This document shows positions 12,123-24,617 of a DNA stretch of 64,000 bases, piece after piece; within the stretch, counting starts at the first letter, position 1, and each line of letters begins with the position of its first letter. The translations under genes and the position numbers were made by a program. The notes below the pieces were generated by a model that did no database searches, had not been told where the DNA came from, and saw nothing but the letters and a program-made list of their open reading frames with translations. Origin of the DNA: Klebsormidium nitens (taxonomy: Eukaryota; Streptophyta; Klebsormidiophyceae; Klebsormidiales; Klebsormidiaceae); the NCBI GenBank assembly GCA_000708835.1, contig DF237097.1, positions 28,815-92,814 on the forward strand, written 5' to 3'.

Positions 12123-13459
12123 ACACAGTTCCAGCGCGCTACAGACAGCGAACTGCGCTAATATTCACAAGCTGGACCAGGAGCCAGGGCTGCGACCGTA
12201 TGCATGCTCCTCCATATCGCGCGCAGATCAATCATTGAGCTTTTGTGGTTATTGTCTAGAAGGAGTTTTGAGCTACGGTTTATTTGCGGGTAGCCCTCCA
12301 CGTGTGCACAACCTCCACAATTAAGATAGGGATAGGGATAGGTATAGGTGCTTTTCAAAGTGCATCATTGCACTACGTTAAGCCTAGGGTAATAGAGACA
12401 CGTGTTGGTTTATTAAGCATCTTCAAGATCATCGGGTCCGCTAATAGCGGGAACGAACAAGACTGCTACTCTCATCGACGGTTCATAGGGTAAGAGATTG
12501 GCTGGGGAGTCAAGCGGTCAACCGTGCCAGTATCTTAGCCGTAATCAGCGGATAACCGATGAGTTACGCTTTTGCTCTAGGTCATTTTTGTTATAGACGC
12601 AGTTTGAAGACGTTTTGGCACATAGAACTCTGTTTTGTCTTCGAGTAAGTTTACTTTTAACAATCACTGTTTCTCACAGTTACGTTAGTGATATAGGTGG
12701 GATATGTACTTCTCGTAACACTTGTCCCAATAGTTGCAGCCAATTGCAACACGTGCGTGCTGTATCGAACTTACCTAGATGGTGTACATCCAGGTTTCTG
12801 CAACTTCCATAAACATTCAACTCGCATGCTGAATTTGATACCGTCTACACAGCAATCATCTACATGGGTCGCGGGCGGCCATATGCCGATTGTGGCGTGA
12901 GTTCAAGATATACTACATATCCGTGTAATGGTTGCTTGCACGTACGTCATGTACATGAAGTGTTGTGCATGGGTCTTAGCTCCTTCCCTAAGGGATTCGT
13001 TATACTTCCAAGCTAGCGAAGCGATAGTATAGAGAGCGGTATGCCAGCCGCGATTCTCTCGTAGTCCCAATCCCATATATTGCTGCATCGTGCATGCACG
13101 GTCACACCGGGTACTCGAGTCTGGGCGCATAAATCTATGACCCAGCCGTAAACGTCGGATGCTGCATCGAAGGCTCGAGTTGCACCGAGAAGAACTAAGC
13201 TGCATGAGCGTGAAGCTTTCCTACTGGGAGTTGAATATTCAATTTGGACCAAAGGGGTCATATCATGCATTTAGCTGTCGATCGCAATTGAGATGTAAGT
13301 TGAGCTGATCGACGATATTAAAAGTACAATCTTCTTCATCTAAGCCATGCAAGGTCTCACATGTTCCGAAGCTCGCCAGACAATCGTCGAACCCCTTAAC
13401 AAACCGCATGCCTTTTTCATACAAGCACCAACCCCAGGAAAGCGCGGTCGTCACGTCAA
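12123..13459. other. Intergenic region between convergent genes
   Basis: This separates the ends of the F-box gene (+) and the phosphatase gene (-). A short (GATAGG)-like run lies at about 12322-12350. I see no supported gene. A 93-codon minus-strand open frame at 13263-13544 overlaps the phosphatase end in another frame and may be 3' untranslated sequence. Confidence 0.5.
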
Positions 13460-16090
13460 TCAAAGCACGGACCAGTGGCTCCTCGCCAGTCCAAGTGCGC
13501 GGAAGCAAACGCCGGCCAACCAGTCCATAGTTGCCAACTCCCACGCAAAGCCCTCGAGCAACGCGAACCGGGCGGCGCTTCCTCCACGACCCGTGTCCGT
13601 TTCCGCAGACTCCCCTTTTGGAAGTAGCGGAAAAAGCACGCGCGCGCTGTCTGCAGAGTATGCCTCCAAACCGCTTCTCTGTTGGTCACGTGTCCCCACT
13701 CCGAAGTGGACACGTGTACCAGTCCCGTCTATCCTCTTCTCGACTACATGATCTTCTGCGTCGCTCCGCAGAGCACCTAACGCAGCCCTAAAGGAACCGT
13801 CCGTGGAACTTGGGAGGTCTCCCTCATCATTCTCCATCGTAGTTGTCATTGCCCGCGCAGAATCGAGATCGATGCCGTCTCCTAGATAGCTTGTTTCCCT
13901 GTTTTGCCGCTCCTCCTCTTCCCTCTCGAGAAGACGGCCTGACGTCACCGACTGCCAAGACAGGAGGGCCCTCGAGCCGCGATCCGCAGAGAGAGAGAAC
14001 GTTGACGTTCGTTCCTCTTCAACGCTCTCCCCACGTCCCTCCTCTTCTGTCCCGAACAACCTTTTGGCGCAACCTTTTCGTTCGGCAGGGTGCAGCATCT
14101 CATTCCATTTGTTCCCCAGCGGAACCTCGTTCTCGTCTGCGAAGCATTCACCACTTGCTAAATCTTCCAGACCGTCACCGTTTCCTTGCCAGAGGGAATC
14201 ATAGGATTCCGTTGATTCCGACGCCGGAACGCCCCCCCGACCAGCCAGGCCGGTCCGAACCGCTTGCCCGGTAAACCGAGGCTTCAGTGCAACTAGAGAA
14301 GACCGCCCATTGCCCCCACTCATCTGCCTCTTCGTAGGCGACATCGAAGCCGTCACTTCCCTTCTCACGGTCGCCTCTTTTTGCGCTTCCACAATCAAGA
14401 AACCCGCCTCTGTCATCTCTTCCCTTCCGCTTATTAAAGCCGCCCTTTCCTGCTCTCCCTCGAGCACCTCTCCCTCTTTTCGACCCTCTGGACCAGTTCC
14501 ATTTCCATTGCTCCCAGCGGAAGGCCCGACAACTAGCCCCGGCTTCTGCGGCTCTTCAGCCACTCTCTCACTCACGGCGCCAACCTCTTCCGAGCCCCCT
14601 TCTTGCGCCCATTGCACTGTCTGGCCCCGCTCTAGGTCCTCAACCGTTCCTTTGCCCCCGTCCCCCAACCCCCCGCCCTCCAGAAAGCTTTCAATCGTCC
14701 TTTCCTGAAGTCGTTCATCTAGCAACCTGAGCTGAGCCACGAAGCCCGCGTTAGGGTTCGCTTTCCGCCGGAATTTGCGCACGTGGCGCTTGGCGTCCGC
14801 GTAGCTGAGCCCCCGCCGGGCCATAAGGTATGCCGTGCAGACGGCAGTACTCCGAGAGATGCCTGCGGACGTTCGGAAAGGAGCGTTCTCTGCGTACGGA
14901 TCTCAAAAGAGTTTTCGAAACTTAGTTTGCAGGCCTACGATGCCTCAGGCAGAAGGATTGCTGATTTGCGTACGAAGTTGTCGATATATCCCACCTTCAG
15001 GTTAGAAACGTAGATCGAAAGGTGCCTGCACATGTTCGTGTTGAGAAACGAGAATCGATGCCGAGGTGGAGGACGTTGGCATCTTCAGATGCTCATCATC
15101 CCCGGACGTTAACCACGACCTCTGCATCCGGACACTGATGTCGGTGCAGATTTCAAAAGCCTAAGGACTCACTCGAATTTGTATGAAGCTGAACACGTTA
15201 GGACTGAACGCCACACACAATCAACGGACAGTTGCGCAAGCAAAGCCTTTCCACTAGTACACCTTTCAGTGGCCAGCAAGCAAGACATAAGAGGCAGCAG
15301 CTGAGCCCTAGCACATCTTGGATGCAACACGAAAAATGTTTTTGGAAGCTGTGTTGCTTGCTCTGGCCCGCAGGAAAAAACTCGTATTCCAGACCCTTAC
15401 GTTTAGTTCTTTGAGCTTGCTCGCTTTGACCCTTCTTGACTTAGGGATGTGAAAACGCGTGAACAAGCTTACACACTCCGTCTGAGAATCAGGGTTCTTA
15501 CCGGGTAGGGCAGATTAAGAAAGTTTAGAGAATCTCTTCCGACACAACTGTCTTGATTGAATGCCAAACTTCAGCGCTTGAATCTTAAAAAGCGCGTCTG
15601 CTTCTTTTAGCACAAAGGTGATCCCAGTTTGGTCTTCCTTAAGAGCACGATGACCTTGCAGTTTGCATTATAATGACTAGAAGCGAGGCAGGGATGCCCT
15701 ACCTGCAAAGCAGTGAACAAACACCTTCCCCCGCTCTGCCTTGGCCTGCTCAATGAACTCAAACGCCTGGTCCCACTTCCCTGCCAGCTCCTCCCCGCAC
15801 TCGCTCCAGTCTTCCACATCCAAAACAAAGTACTGAAAGCCTATAAATTGCTCGGGGCGTCCATATGTGTCCATCACCGGGAGGATATGAGTGACGCCCA
15901 GTCTCCTGAGATTATACGGACACAGGGCCGGGGAGCGTCCCCCGACCAGCAGGCCGCCGTCCAAGTATGCCAGGTCGTTCTTCCAGCGACAGTAGGCGTT
16001 TGCGCACGGAAAGCACGCCGTCTCTTCATGGTGTGGGGCCCAAGCAATCTGCCCTTCGTGGCCGAGACTTCTAGGAGGCCTGGCAGCCAT
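13460..16090 (-). CDS. Dual-specificity protein phosphatase with long disordered tail
   Basis: Probable cysteine-based phosphatase of the DSP class. Two exons on the minus strand, 16090-15703 and 14862-13460, total 1791 nt or 596 aa. The signature is split by the intron and restored by splicing: VHCFAG|ISRSTAVCTAYLM. This gives HC-X5-R with catalytic Cys127 and Arg133. The catalytic domain covers about residues 35-180, with LVGGRSPALCPYNLRRLGVT upstream and GLSYADAKRHVRKFRRKANP after the loop. The remaining 400 residues are low-complexity (Glu, Gly, Arg, Ser) with no domain I recognise. The start is the ATG at 16090; the open frame continues upstream only with a non-ATG codon. Substrate unknown. 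Head to head with the AGPase gene, 818 bp between start codons. The 3' end could be spliced further. Confidence 0.82.
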
Positions 16091-16908
16091 ATATGTGCTG
16101 GTGGGAAGCTGAGTGACTATGATCAAAGCGCAATTCAAGTCTGAGCTGTTTCTGAGAGGTGGCTAGGGGTTCAGCTTGCCGCCGCGTGCCGCCACTTTGA
16201 AAGCTGCTCCCTCCATCTGGCGCACGTCCTTACATTGAGTTGAATTGTGCCATTCCCCCAGGTACTATGTTTGTTCATGGTGTTTGAATCCGCGGGCCCG
16301 CCAATCGAGGTAGCGGCTGCGCGCAGCCGGGGCCGCGCCGCGGCCGAACCGGGCCGCGCGCAGGGTTTCGGCCCACATCCAAGGTTCCAACGATCTAGAT
16401 CGGGTCATATTCAGAGTTTGGGTACACGGTAGATTCGCTGAGGTTATAACTTCGTGGCTTTGGACGGCTAAGATTCATGAAGAGACATCTTCATCCATCG
16501 ACGCCTTCGATAATCAGTTGGTTACAGCCAGGCGGTTTGCGACTTAAAAACCCGGCTTCATCAGGCTTAACCCTGATTAAGCGTCAATCCTGGTGTTCAC
16601 TAACCCAGGTGGTTTAGTGTCCGTCTCCTTGTGGATCCCCAGATTCTAGCTGCGAACATCTGGGCCGTGGACGTGTCCACCTCAGCAGCGTGGGTGGCAG
16701 ACAGATTCTGTTGTCCGCATGAATCTCCTTCGCACAAGGAAGGGTGGCTGCATTGCTTGCGCGTACCTACAGATCAGCACCGACACAAAACAGCGCACAG
16801 ATCTCTGAATAAGTTCAGGGCGGCCGCCTTCTTGTTGTGTTGGTACGTTGTTACGCAGGAAAAGTTGGAGGTGAATTTACCTTGTGGAGCTGGGAGACGG
16901 GCGCAGCA
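16091..16908. promoter_or_regulatory. Shared 5' region of the phosphatase and AGPase genes
   Basis: 818 bp separate two divergent start codons, so both promoters should lie here. A very GC-rich, partly palindromic patch sits at about 16311-16365 (repeated GGCCGCG, CGCGCAG and CGGCC words). I could not recognise a TATA box or a specific operator. Assignment as promoter rests on gene layout only. Confidence 0.45.
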
Positions 16909-19900
16909 ATGGCAGCTTCGATGTCAGCTGCGGCGACCGCCTCACAGCTGACGTTTTCGTCTTGTACCGCTTCGGTGTCTTCCAGAGCCGAAAGCCGGCC
17001 ACAGAGCGTTGCTGGCTCGTGTAGATATAGCAGTCGCAGAGGGTTTTTGAATGGAGCGAGCGATGTGTTGGGATCGGGGAGCAGTGACGGGATCAGGGGA
17101 CGGCAAATCGCGGCTCCGGTTGTAAAGAGACAGGCAGTTCGGACGCAACGCTTCAAAGTCCCTTCTGCTGTCTCAGATTCAGGCTTGGGGCAAGCAGATA
17201 CCGATCTGAACCCTGATGCAGGAAAGGTGAGGCTTCCTTTCAAGCTATCCCTTTCACAAGAATGGAAGAGAGCAGCAATGTGAGGTCCTTAGAAGACTGA
17301 GGAGGGAGACTGACAAGTCGCAGATTTGGCGGTGTTTAGCATGCACTTCCATTTTTACCTTGGATCCGATTGGACTCTATTTAAAGGATGAAGCGTTTGC
17401 TTTCCTGGCGGATTTGATCAGATCGGACTGACTGTAGGCTGTGTTGGGAGCCTTGTTCTCTCTTTCAAGTTCTTAGCGCATTCCTTGCCACGTCGTGCAT
17501 GAATATTGAGAGGGACAGATTCTCTCGATTTATCCCTGTACGCAGCGTAGGTTAAATCTTCTTTTGCTGGTCATGTTGTGGAGCTGCTTTCGCCTCATGA
17601 ATCATTACAAGAAGCCTTCCGAACTTTGCCGATTCAAGGTGTCCCCCATTCTTTCTATTGCGAAAAGGCCTACGTGTTTGCAGAATTAGTTTGAGTAGGC
17701 AGCACTTGCCTTTTTGACACTTCTTTCAAAGATTCTCCTTACAAGTCCAGCGACTCTCATTTCCTGGGCAATTGTTTACAAGAGCTCGTGCTGATTAGGC
17801 TGCAGCCCATTTTGCAGCTGTTGTGTGAAATCTGGCAGTGAGTTGGATATATTGAGGCGCCATTTCTAGATTGAGCAATTGCGAAACATATTCCTGCCAC
17901 CATTGTGGCTCCGTCAACCTGTTAGTTGAACACACACGAATGCGTCGCAAAGTGCATGTTGAGCGCTTATGACCTCCCTATCATCCACAATGCCTGTTCT
18001 CCGATGATTGGCAGTCTTGCTCGTACCGTTTTCTGCACATATTCGCCATGACTCGCCTCCGGGCTGCTCAGTTTGGCATGTTTTGAAAGTGAGCTCTGCA
18101 GTCTTTCTGATTAGGGTCTTGGTAATGGTGAAGCTATGTTTGATCAATATCTCTGAAGGATTGAGAGAATGGGTCGCTGGTTTGGCAATTGAGCAACGGG
18201 GTGGCGCCTCTATCGAACACTGTGCAGTTTCAGTTGGAAAACCATGTTTGCAGCCAAAAATCTCTTTGGTATTGTATATATGCTGTGCTTGGTATACAAG
18301 GATTTGCAGTACTCAGTGTCGCTGCCACTTTGTTCTCCACTCGCTGTTCTCGCGAGCATGCTGCACACATTGGTGTCTGCAGTATAAAGGCCAGTTCGTC
18401 TCGGGAGTCTGTTGTGTTCCTTCTGATGGAAAGCTGACCCTTCAGAAAAGGTGGACTACTTCATTCCAAACAACTCACGAGCTTTCGTAGTCTACTTTCA
18501 CCATGAGACAAGAAAAATTCTGGTCTTACAATCGCGCATGCAAGGGTAGCTGAAGGCAATTTGCAGATCTCATGCTCATCAAGAGGTCAACTTGAGGGAT
18601 CATCATAGCGCTGATTGTGTGCCTTGAAAAGGACTTTTGATTTGTTTGCAAGTGGCGCTGACAAAACTCCCTCACGAACATGAGACTGGTGACTCTGGCC
18701 CGGAAAGGTCCTGTCAAAAGTTTAGATTGTGAATGCTATTGACCTGGTTGTCAATCCTTGTGTGATGCAATTTTGCTGTCATCTACCGCACAGTTTTCAC
18801 CTGAGCGCTTCCTTATGAGTGACACACGGCCCGAATGAAAATGGAGGAATCTGGAGTTCAATCAGTTGCGACTTGGCAATCCTTACTCTATTCCAATATT
18901 GCTCAAATATTCCAATATTTCTCAAATATTCCAACATTGCTCAAATATTCCAATATTTCTCAAATAGCTGATGCCTGGCAGCACATTGTCTTTCTTGTTA
19001 CTTGGACGTTGTCAGGAACAGTTGTTGCTACTGAGGGCTCCAATCACTAATTGTACTCCCCATCTCTTTGCCTACCGTTGAAAGTGGTGGCGCTTTTGAA
19101 AGATTCCTTCAGTGTAGCAGAATTTCAATATCCGCTCTTCTGCATAGATGTTTGGTTTTGCATTTTATCCCTACCGCTGCTGAGGCCTGTACAGCAGATA
19201 CACTGAAAGGTGAACTCTCTTGAGCGTGGCGGCCGGCGAAAGTCGGCGCTCGTGTGGTTACTGTCAAAGTGCTATAAGGCCACGCCACACCATGTAGGAA
19301 TTGTACAGTCCTACGTGCTTGCCTTCAATGTGCGCCGCTTCAAATACCCTGCCCTTTTCTTTTCCTCGCATAAGTCTTGCACTCCAATACAATCGCCGAG
19401 ACTGATGCGATCGCTGTCCTTGACCAAGCTCTTTTGTCAGCAAAGGGCATCTGACCCAACTCACATTTGTCCCATTGGTCCAAAAGCACATGACCTCTTA
19501 GGGCCTCAAAGCACGACACTCCCCGCCGCCTCTCAGTCGCCAAGGAAATTCCCTCCGCTCATTGCATCCCTTCCCGTCGGCAGAGCGTCCTCGGAATTAT
19601 TCTGGGGGGCGGCGCCGGCACCCGCCTCTACCCCCTCACCAAGAAGCGCGCCAAGCCGGCGGTCCCCCTGGGCGCCAACTACCGCTTGATCGACATCCCC
19701 GTCAGCAACTGCATCAACAGCAACATCCGCAAGATCTACGTCCTCACACAATTCAACTCCGCGTCCCTCAACCGGCACCTGTCGCGCGCCTACTCCAAGA
19801 ACATGGGCAGCCACAAGCAGGAGGGCTTCGTCGAGGTGCTGGCCGCGCAGCAGTCCCCCGAGAACCCCAACTGGTTCCAGGTACGTACGCAGAGCTTTGC

Positions 19901-22900
19901 GCTGTCAAGAAGCTCTTAGAGCGAAGGGTGACTCTGTCTTTTTCATGTTGCTGCTGAGACTGGCTGTCAAATTATACTGGGGTTTCGCATGAAAGTTTCT
20001 CTGCGGACTGCTGCTGCAACCTTTCCAGTAAGCCAAGCCCTTTTCGGGTAGCCCACTTAGTGCTTCCTTCTATCACCTTACTCGTACAGATGGAAGCAAT
20101 TTCTTCGATGCTCGCCTGACAATTTGGTGCTAAAGCTTTCAGGGCTCAATGGCAAGACTTTGATGTCCTTCATGAAGAGGAGTCATCATGGAAGGGCTCT
20201 AGTGCATAGTGTGTAGCCTGCATTGACTGGGATGCGTTTTGACTCATGTGCACAATCTGAACGCGCACTTGGATGACCCCTTGACAAAACGGCGTCTGGC
20301 ACGGCAAGAACGCCGCTTTGGCGTAGCCCGCTCGGGGAGTGCATAATCCCAGAAGTCCTATGCCTGGTTCGAGCTGGGCAAGGACAAGAGACTCCTCCAG
20401 ACTGCTTTCAATTAGAATTGGGATGCTGATAAAAAAGAAACGGTTTCAATCCAATCTCTCAAACCGTTTTTCAGGGTACGGCGGACGCGGTGCGGCAGTA
20501 CCTGTGGCTATTTGAGCAGGTCAAAGACATCCAGGAGTTCATCATTTTGGCCGGAGACCAGCTGTACCGTATGGACTACCAGCGCTTCATCCTGTGCCAT
20601 CGCGAGACGGGCGCTGACATCACCGTCGCGGCGCTCCCGATGGACGAGGCGCGCGCGCAGGCGTTCGGGCTCATGAAGATCGACAACAAGGGCCGCATCA
20701 CCGAGTTCTCGGAGAAGCCCAAGGGAGAAGCGCTCAAGGCGATGCAGGTCAGGGGTTGTTTATGTCGAAGTTTTTGAATCTCAAAAGCAGCCGCAACAGG
20801 AAGGATGTCAAAGTTCCGAGTTATGGCGTAAGACCTCCGTTTGTGTTAGCCGTCCGGTGAGGGTCCAGCCTTTAGAAACTCGCTTCATCATATCCTTCCG
20901 ATAAAAAACCTGCAGAGGTTTTTTGTGTGAGTTTCTAGCGAGAGCGCTTAGCAATGAGAGTTGATGAGCTGGCATGAATGCTCCGGTGGCTCCGTTGTCT
21001 TGCTGTCTATTCGCATCATGCGTAAGATGTTGTGGTGCATGTGATGGCCTGGGGGCTTACATCAGACGCTGGTGAAGATGCGTACGATTGTTTTGTGATT
21101 CGTCTCACTGCTGACCTTGCCCTCCTTAGACCTTCCGATCCGTGTGCTTCAAGCTTGGCAAGGCACCTCAGAAAAACGAGGACCGTCTGAAAGTGGGCTC
21201 CCAAACAAATCTGTCATTTGGCATAACTTGCAAACCACAGCCTTTGACTCTAACCTGCTGTTCGCGCGGCAAGAATTCTCCAATTTTTCAGGGTTTTCCT
21301 ATCGGTGCCAAAGACCCTCTGGACATGTGGAGTCATATATTACCTAATATCTGAATGCCTGAAGCTTTTCGGGTCCAACACGCACGCCTAAACACAGTTC
21401 AACTCAAACGCTCAAATCTCGTTTTTTCCAACCCGGGAATGTTGTCTAACCTTAACCCGAAAACTCCCGCCAGGTGGACACGACGGTGCTGGGCCTGGAC
21501 GAGGAGCGCGCGAAGGACCTGCCGTACATTGCGAGCATGGGCATCTACGTCATCAGCCGTGACGCCATGCTGCAGCTGCTGCGCACCGAGTTCCCCGAGG
21601 CCAACGACTTCGGCAGCGAGGTCATCCCGGGAGCTACCGAGAAGGGTATGAAGGTGGGCAAAACACTCCCAGTTTAGTTTGTGCTCCTTGAAAAGGTTGA
21701 TTGGTAGTTTACGGATGGTGCTTTAGGGCCTGCTTTTGGAACTCACAAGAAGTCAACGACTTCGGCAGTGAGGACATTCCGGGAGCCACCAAGATGAGCA
21801 TTATGCTGGGCCCAGTCGTCCAGAGATCTTGCTTGGGTTGTTCCTCGGCCAGGTCCTTCGAGTTGTCGGATAATAGGGTTTCGAGGGACGGGTTTGGAGC
21901 ACTGATGCGCATGGAATGGAAAAGACGGTAACCAGTTACTGGTATGTACGAACAGGCGCACCGACGAAAGCCTGGACCTAAAACTTAATCCTGCGCTTTC
22001 GCTGTTGTGCTTACCTACATGACCTTTCAAGCGCAACAGGAGAGAACAGAAGCGTAAAAGCTTCTAAAAGGTTAGCAGCAACGGGGAATATCACCTGACA
22101 CGTGGCGTTTGCGCTCGTCCGCAGGTCCAAGCATACCTGTACGACGGCTACTGGGAGGACATTGGCACCATCGAGGCGTTCTACCACGCCAACCTGGGCC
22201 TGACCAAGCCGGAGCCCGAGTTTGCGTAAGTGATGTCAGACCGCTGACGCCATCCCGCATCGAGTGTGCTGCTTGAATGGTCCACGTCTTGTTCATGAAT
22301 CTATTGTGCCGAAAAGTCTGGTGACGTCTTGTCTTTTCGAGGAGGCGGATGTAGAGGGGATTGCGGGCGTGTCCTTGCTAACAGGCCGTTCGACATTAGA
22401 ATTGTCACGCCGTTTGAACCCTCTACCGATGGCGGATAACATCAACTCGCGCTCAGTCGTTTGACCCAGGTTGTCGTCCTCGGATCACATCAGATCTATC
22501 GTTGTTGATCAAAGGCCCAGGCGGATCACCGAATGCAGGCTCTCAACGTCCGGCTAGTCCCGACGGAGTCTCACCTGTTCCCGTATGCTCGGCAGTTTGT
22601 ACGATCGGTCTGCCCCCATCTATACCCAGCCCCGGTATCTACCCCCGTCCAAGGTGCAGGGCAGCGACATCTCCCAGAGCGTCATTGGCGAGGGTTGCAT
22701 CATCAAGGTGCGGTGCTGACGTCACGTCGCCTTCGGTCCTGCTGTGTATTTTGGGCTTGGTGATGCCTTAAGCCTTGAGGCGAATGCTCTTACTTCGCAG
22801 GAAACTTCGCCCCGACTTTGGGCCGAATGTTGGCTGTTGAGGTTTCGAAGGGCTGCTTAGAGACGTGGAAAGAAAGGCGCTCTAGGCCTTTCCAGCTCTA

Positions 22901-24617
22901 CGTTTTCACGGCCTGATGCTTACCGATTGTTTCGAGCCTTAAGGATAAAAAGACGCTGTCGACCAGAAGGCCAGCAGGGCATGCAGCGCCTGATTGACGC
23001 GGCGGTGGAGGACGTGCGCTTGTAAAAGCCCCCAATTTGAGATTGATCAAACTTGTATATTCGTCTCCGTGGGTTCAAAATGTAATGCGTTGGTGCGGAG
23101 ATCATCTCTTTCTGTTTTGCATCTGCTTCCGGGAAAGCCTCGCATCCAGGGGCAGAACCTTCTGACAACGCACCGACCAGCGGCAGCACATCTCTTGCAT
23201 TCCCTTGAAATCGAAAGCGACCGAACGTGATCCGCATTGTGATCGCCAGGTTTCTTAGATACGGCAGCCGTCTGACTCGAAGATCGAGACTCGAGGAATG
23301 AACCAAGCGCTTTCTCATTCTCAGGAGAGCGCCAAGGTGCACGGGTCCGTGGTGGGCCTGCGCTCCTGGATTGACCAGGGCGCAATCATTGAGGACACGC
23401 TACTCATGGGCGCTGATTATTACGAGGTAAGAGCATCCCTGACCATGCGAAGACTGGCCGTTTCCGCTGCTTTTTCTCGTGTACCGTTCTTGCTCTTTGC
23501 GATAACGAGCAACTCTCAATAGGGTTTTCCCGAAAGCGGATTGCCAAGCTCTCTTGTGAACAGATCTGCAGTCGCGTCAAAGCTTTCCGAGAGAAAGTTA
23601 TCTTCCTCTGGAGAGCGGCGCAAAACAAGTGCCGTCGCTTTATACCGGGCTCTGGATCCGATCGATCTGCCTTGTTGGGTCAGACTGACAACGGCTTATC
23701 TTTTCCGTGGCTGAGCGCTCGGGTTTTCATTGTCTTTATCATCTTCCGCTGTTCCGCTGAGCATTTTCGTGGTTTATGCTGAGCGCTAAGTTTTCCGGTG
23801 AGTCTTTTGTCGAGGCCTGAGTTCTTTGGTGAGTTTTTCGCTGATCAAGGAGCAGCGGGAGAAGCTGGTCTCTTTGCCCATGACGTCAGCTCTGACCACC
23901 GCTTATCTTTCCGAGACTGAGCGCTGGCGATTCGCCCTTTCTGCAGACGGAAGAGCAGCGGAAGGAGCTACTGGCCACATGCCGATGCCAGAGTCCAGTT
24001 TATCTCCTTGTGACGTCATCTGTGCTTTACGATTGTCTTTCTCTGAAACTGAGCACTGACAAATCCGCTCTTGCCCCAGACGGAGGAGCAGCGGGAGGAG
24101 CTGTTGGCCAAGGGCCAGATCCCCATGGGCATCGGCAAGGGCACTATCATCAGGAAAGCCATCATCGACAAGAACGCGCGCATTGGCGAGAACGTGCAGG
24201 TGGGCACTCTCAACCCTTTCTTTCTTTCAATTCTTTTCTTCTCCTTTTGTGTCCTCCACGTTTTCCGCCGTCAAGGGTCTGCCTCTGCTGTTCTTGTACG
24301 GAAGGCCTGCTTCCCTGTGCGATGCATGGGGCATCGTCATTTAGATGCGGGTGTATCAGATATAAGGACCTCATCGTGTTGGGCAGTCATGCTCTCCTAA
24401 GAATTGAACGAACATAGGAGTTTAGAGCTGGTCTTGCCCCTTCTTGCACGTTGTCGGCAGTTCCGTTGATTTTCTAAATGAGAATATCCTCGTTTTGCAG
24501 ATCATCAACAAGAACAACGTTCAGGAGCAGGAGAGAGAGACGGACGGGTACTTCATCAGGTCAGGTATTGTCACCGTCTTTAAGGACGCCACGATCCCCG
24601 CTGGTACCGTTATCTAA
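16909..24617 (+). CDS. APS1: ADP-glucose pyrophosphorylase small subunit, plastid
   Basis: Makes ADP-glucose from glucose-1-phosphate and ATP in the plastid, the committed step of starch synthesis. Exons: 16909-17226, 19584-19880, 20475-20747, 21474-21653, 22125-22225, 22596-22707, 23325-23426, 24080-24199, 24501-24617 (1620 nt, 539 aa; the land-plant subunit is about 520). Residues 1 to about 85 are Ser/Ala/Arg-rich, as in a transit peptide. Then come [20 protein letters not shown] (nucleotide loop), [63 protein letters not shown] and a beta-helix part ending [20 protein letters not shown]. The motifs fit the small rather than the large subunit. Oddities: the land-plant redox motif QTCLDP is absent ([10 protein letters not shown]), and GDH is GDQ. 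The exon 6 donor (GTGCGG) is weak. Intron 1 is 2.4 kb. Confidence 0.95.
18890..18965 (+). repeat. 19-bp AT-rich tandem repeat, four copies
   Basis: Four head-to-tail units of ATTCCAATATTGCTCAAAT, with T/G and T/C variants alternating, lie in intron 1 of the AGPase gene. Units 2 and 4 share the TTTCT variant while units 1 and 3 share TTGCT, which suggests the array grew by duplicating a pair. Confidence 0.9.
21748..21805 (+). repeat. Decayed copy of AGPase exon 4 end in intron 4
   Basis: GTCAACGACTTCGGCAGTGA followed by GGACATTCCGGGAGCCACC repeats the last 50 or so bases of exon 4 (21601-21650, coding [15 protein letters not shown]) about 148 bp downstream. The copy still reads [12 protein letters not shown] but the donor is lost. 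Confidence 0.85.
23700..23995 (+). repeat. Decayed copies of AGPase exon 8 start in intron 7
   Basis: The true exon 8 begins at 24080 with ACGGAGGAGCAGCGGGAGGA. A copy at 23947 begins ACGGAAGAGCAGCGGAAGGA, preceded by its own CTGCAG acceptor. A third, more decayed one is at about 23846 (AAGGAGCAGCGGGAGAAGCT). The intron blocks in front repeat too (TGACGTCA, CTTATCTTTCCGAGACTGAG, GCTGAGCGCT). Spacing is 100-135 bp. The copies code for peptides like the true [10 protein letters not shown]. Confidence 0.85.

Noticed and set aside
13263-13544. 93-codon minus-strand frame at the phosphatase end
   Set aside because: Overlaps the last exon in another frame; possibly 3' untranslated; no family recognised.
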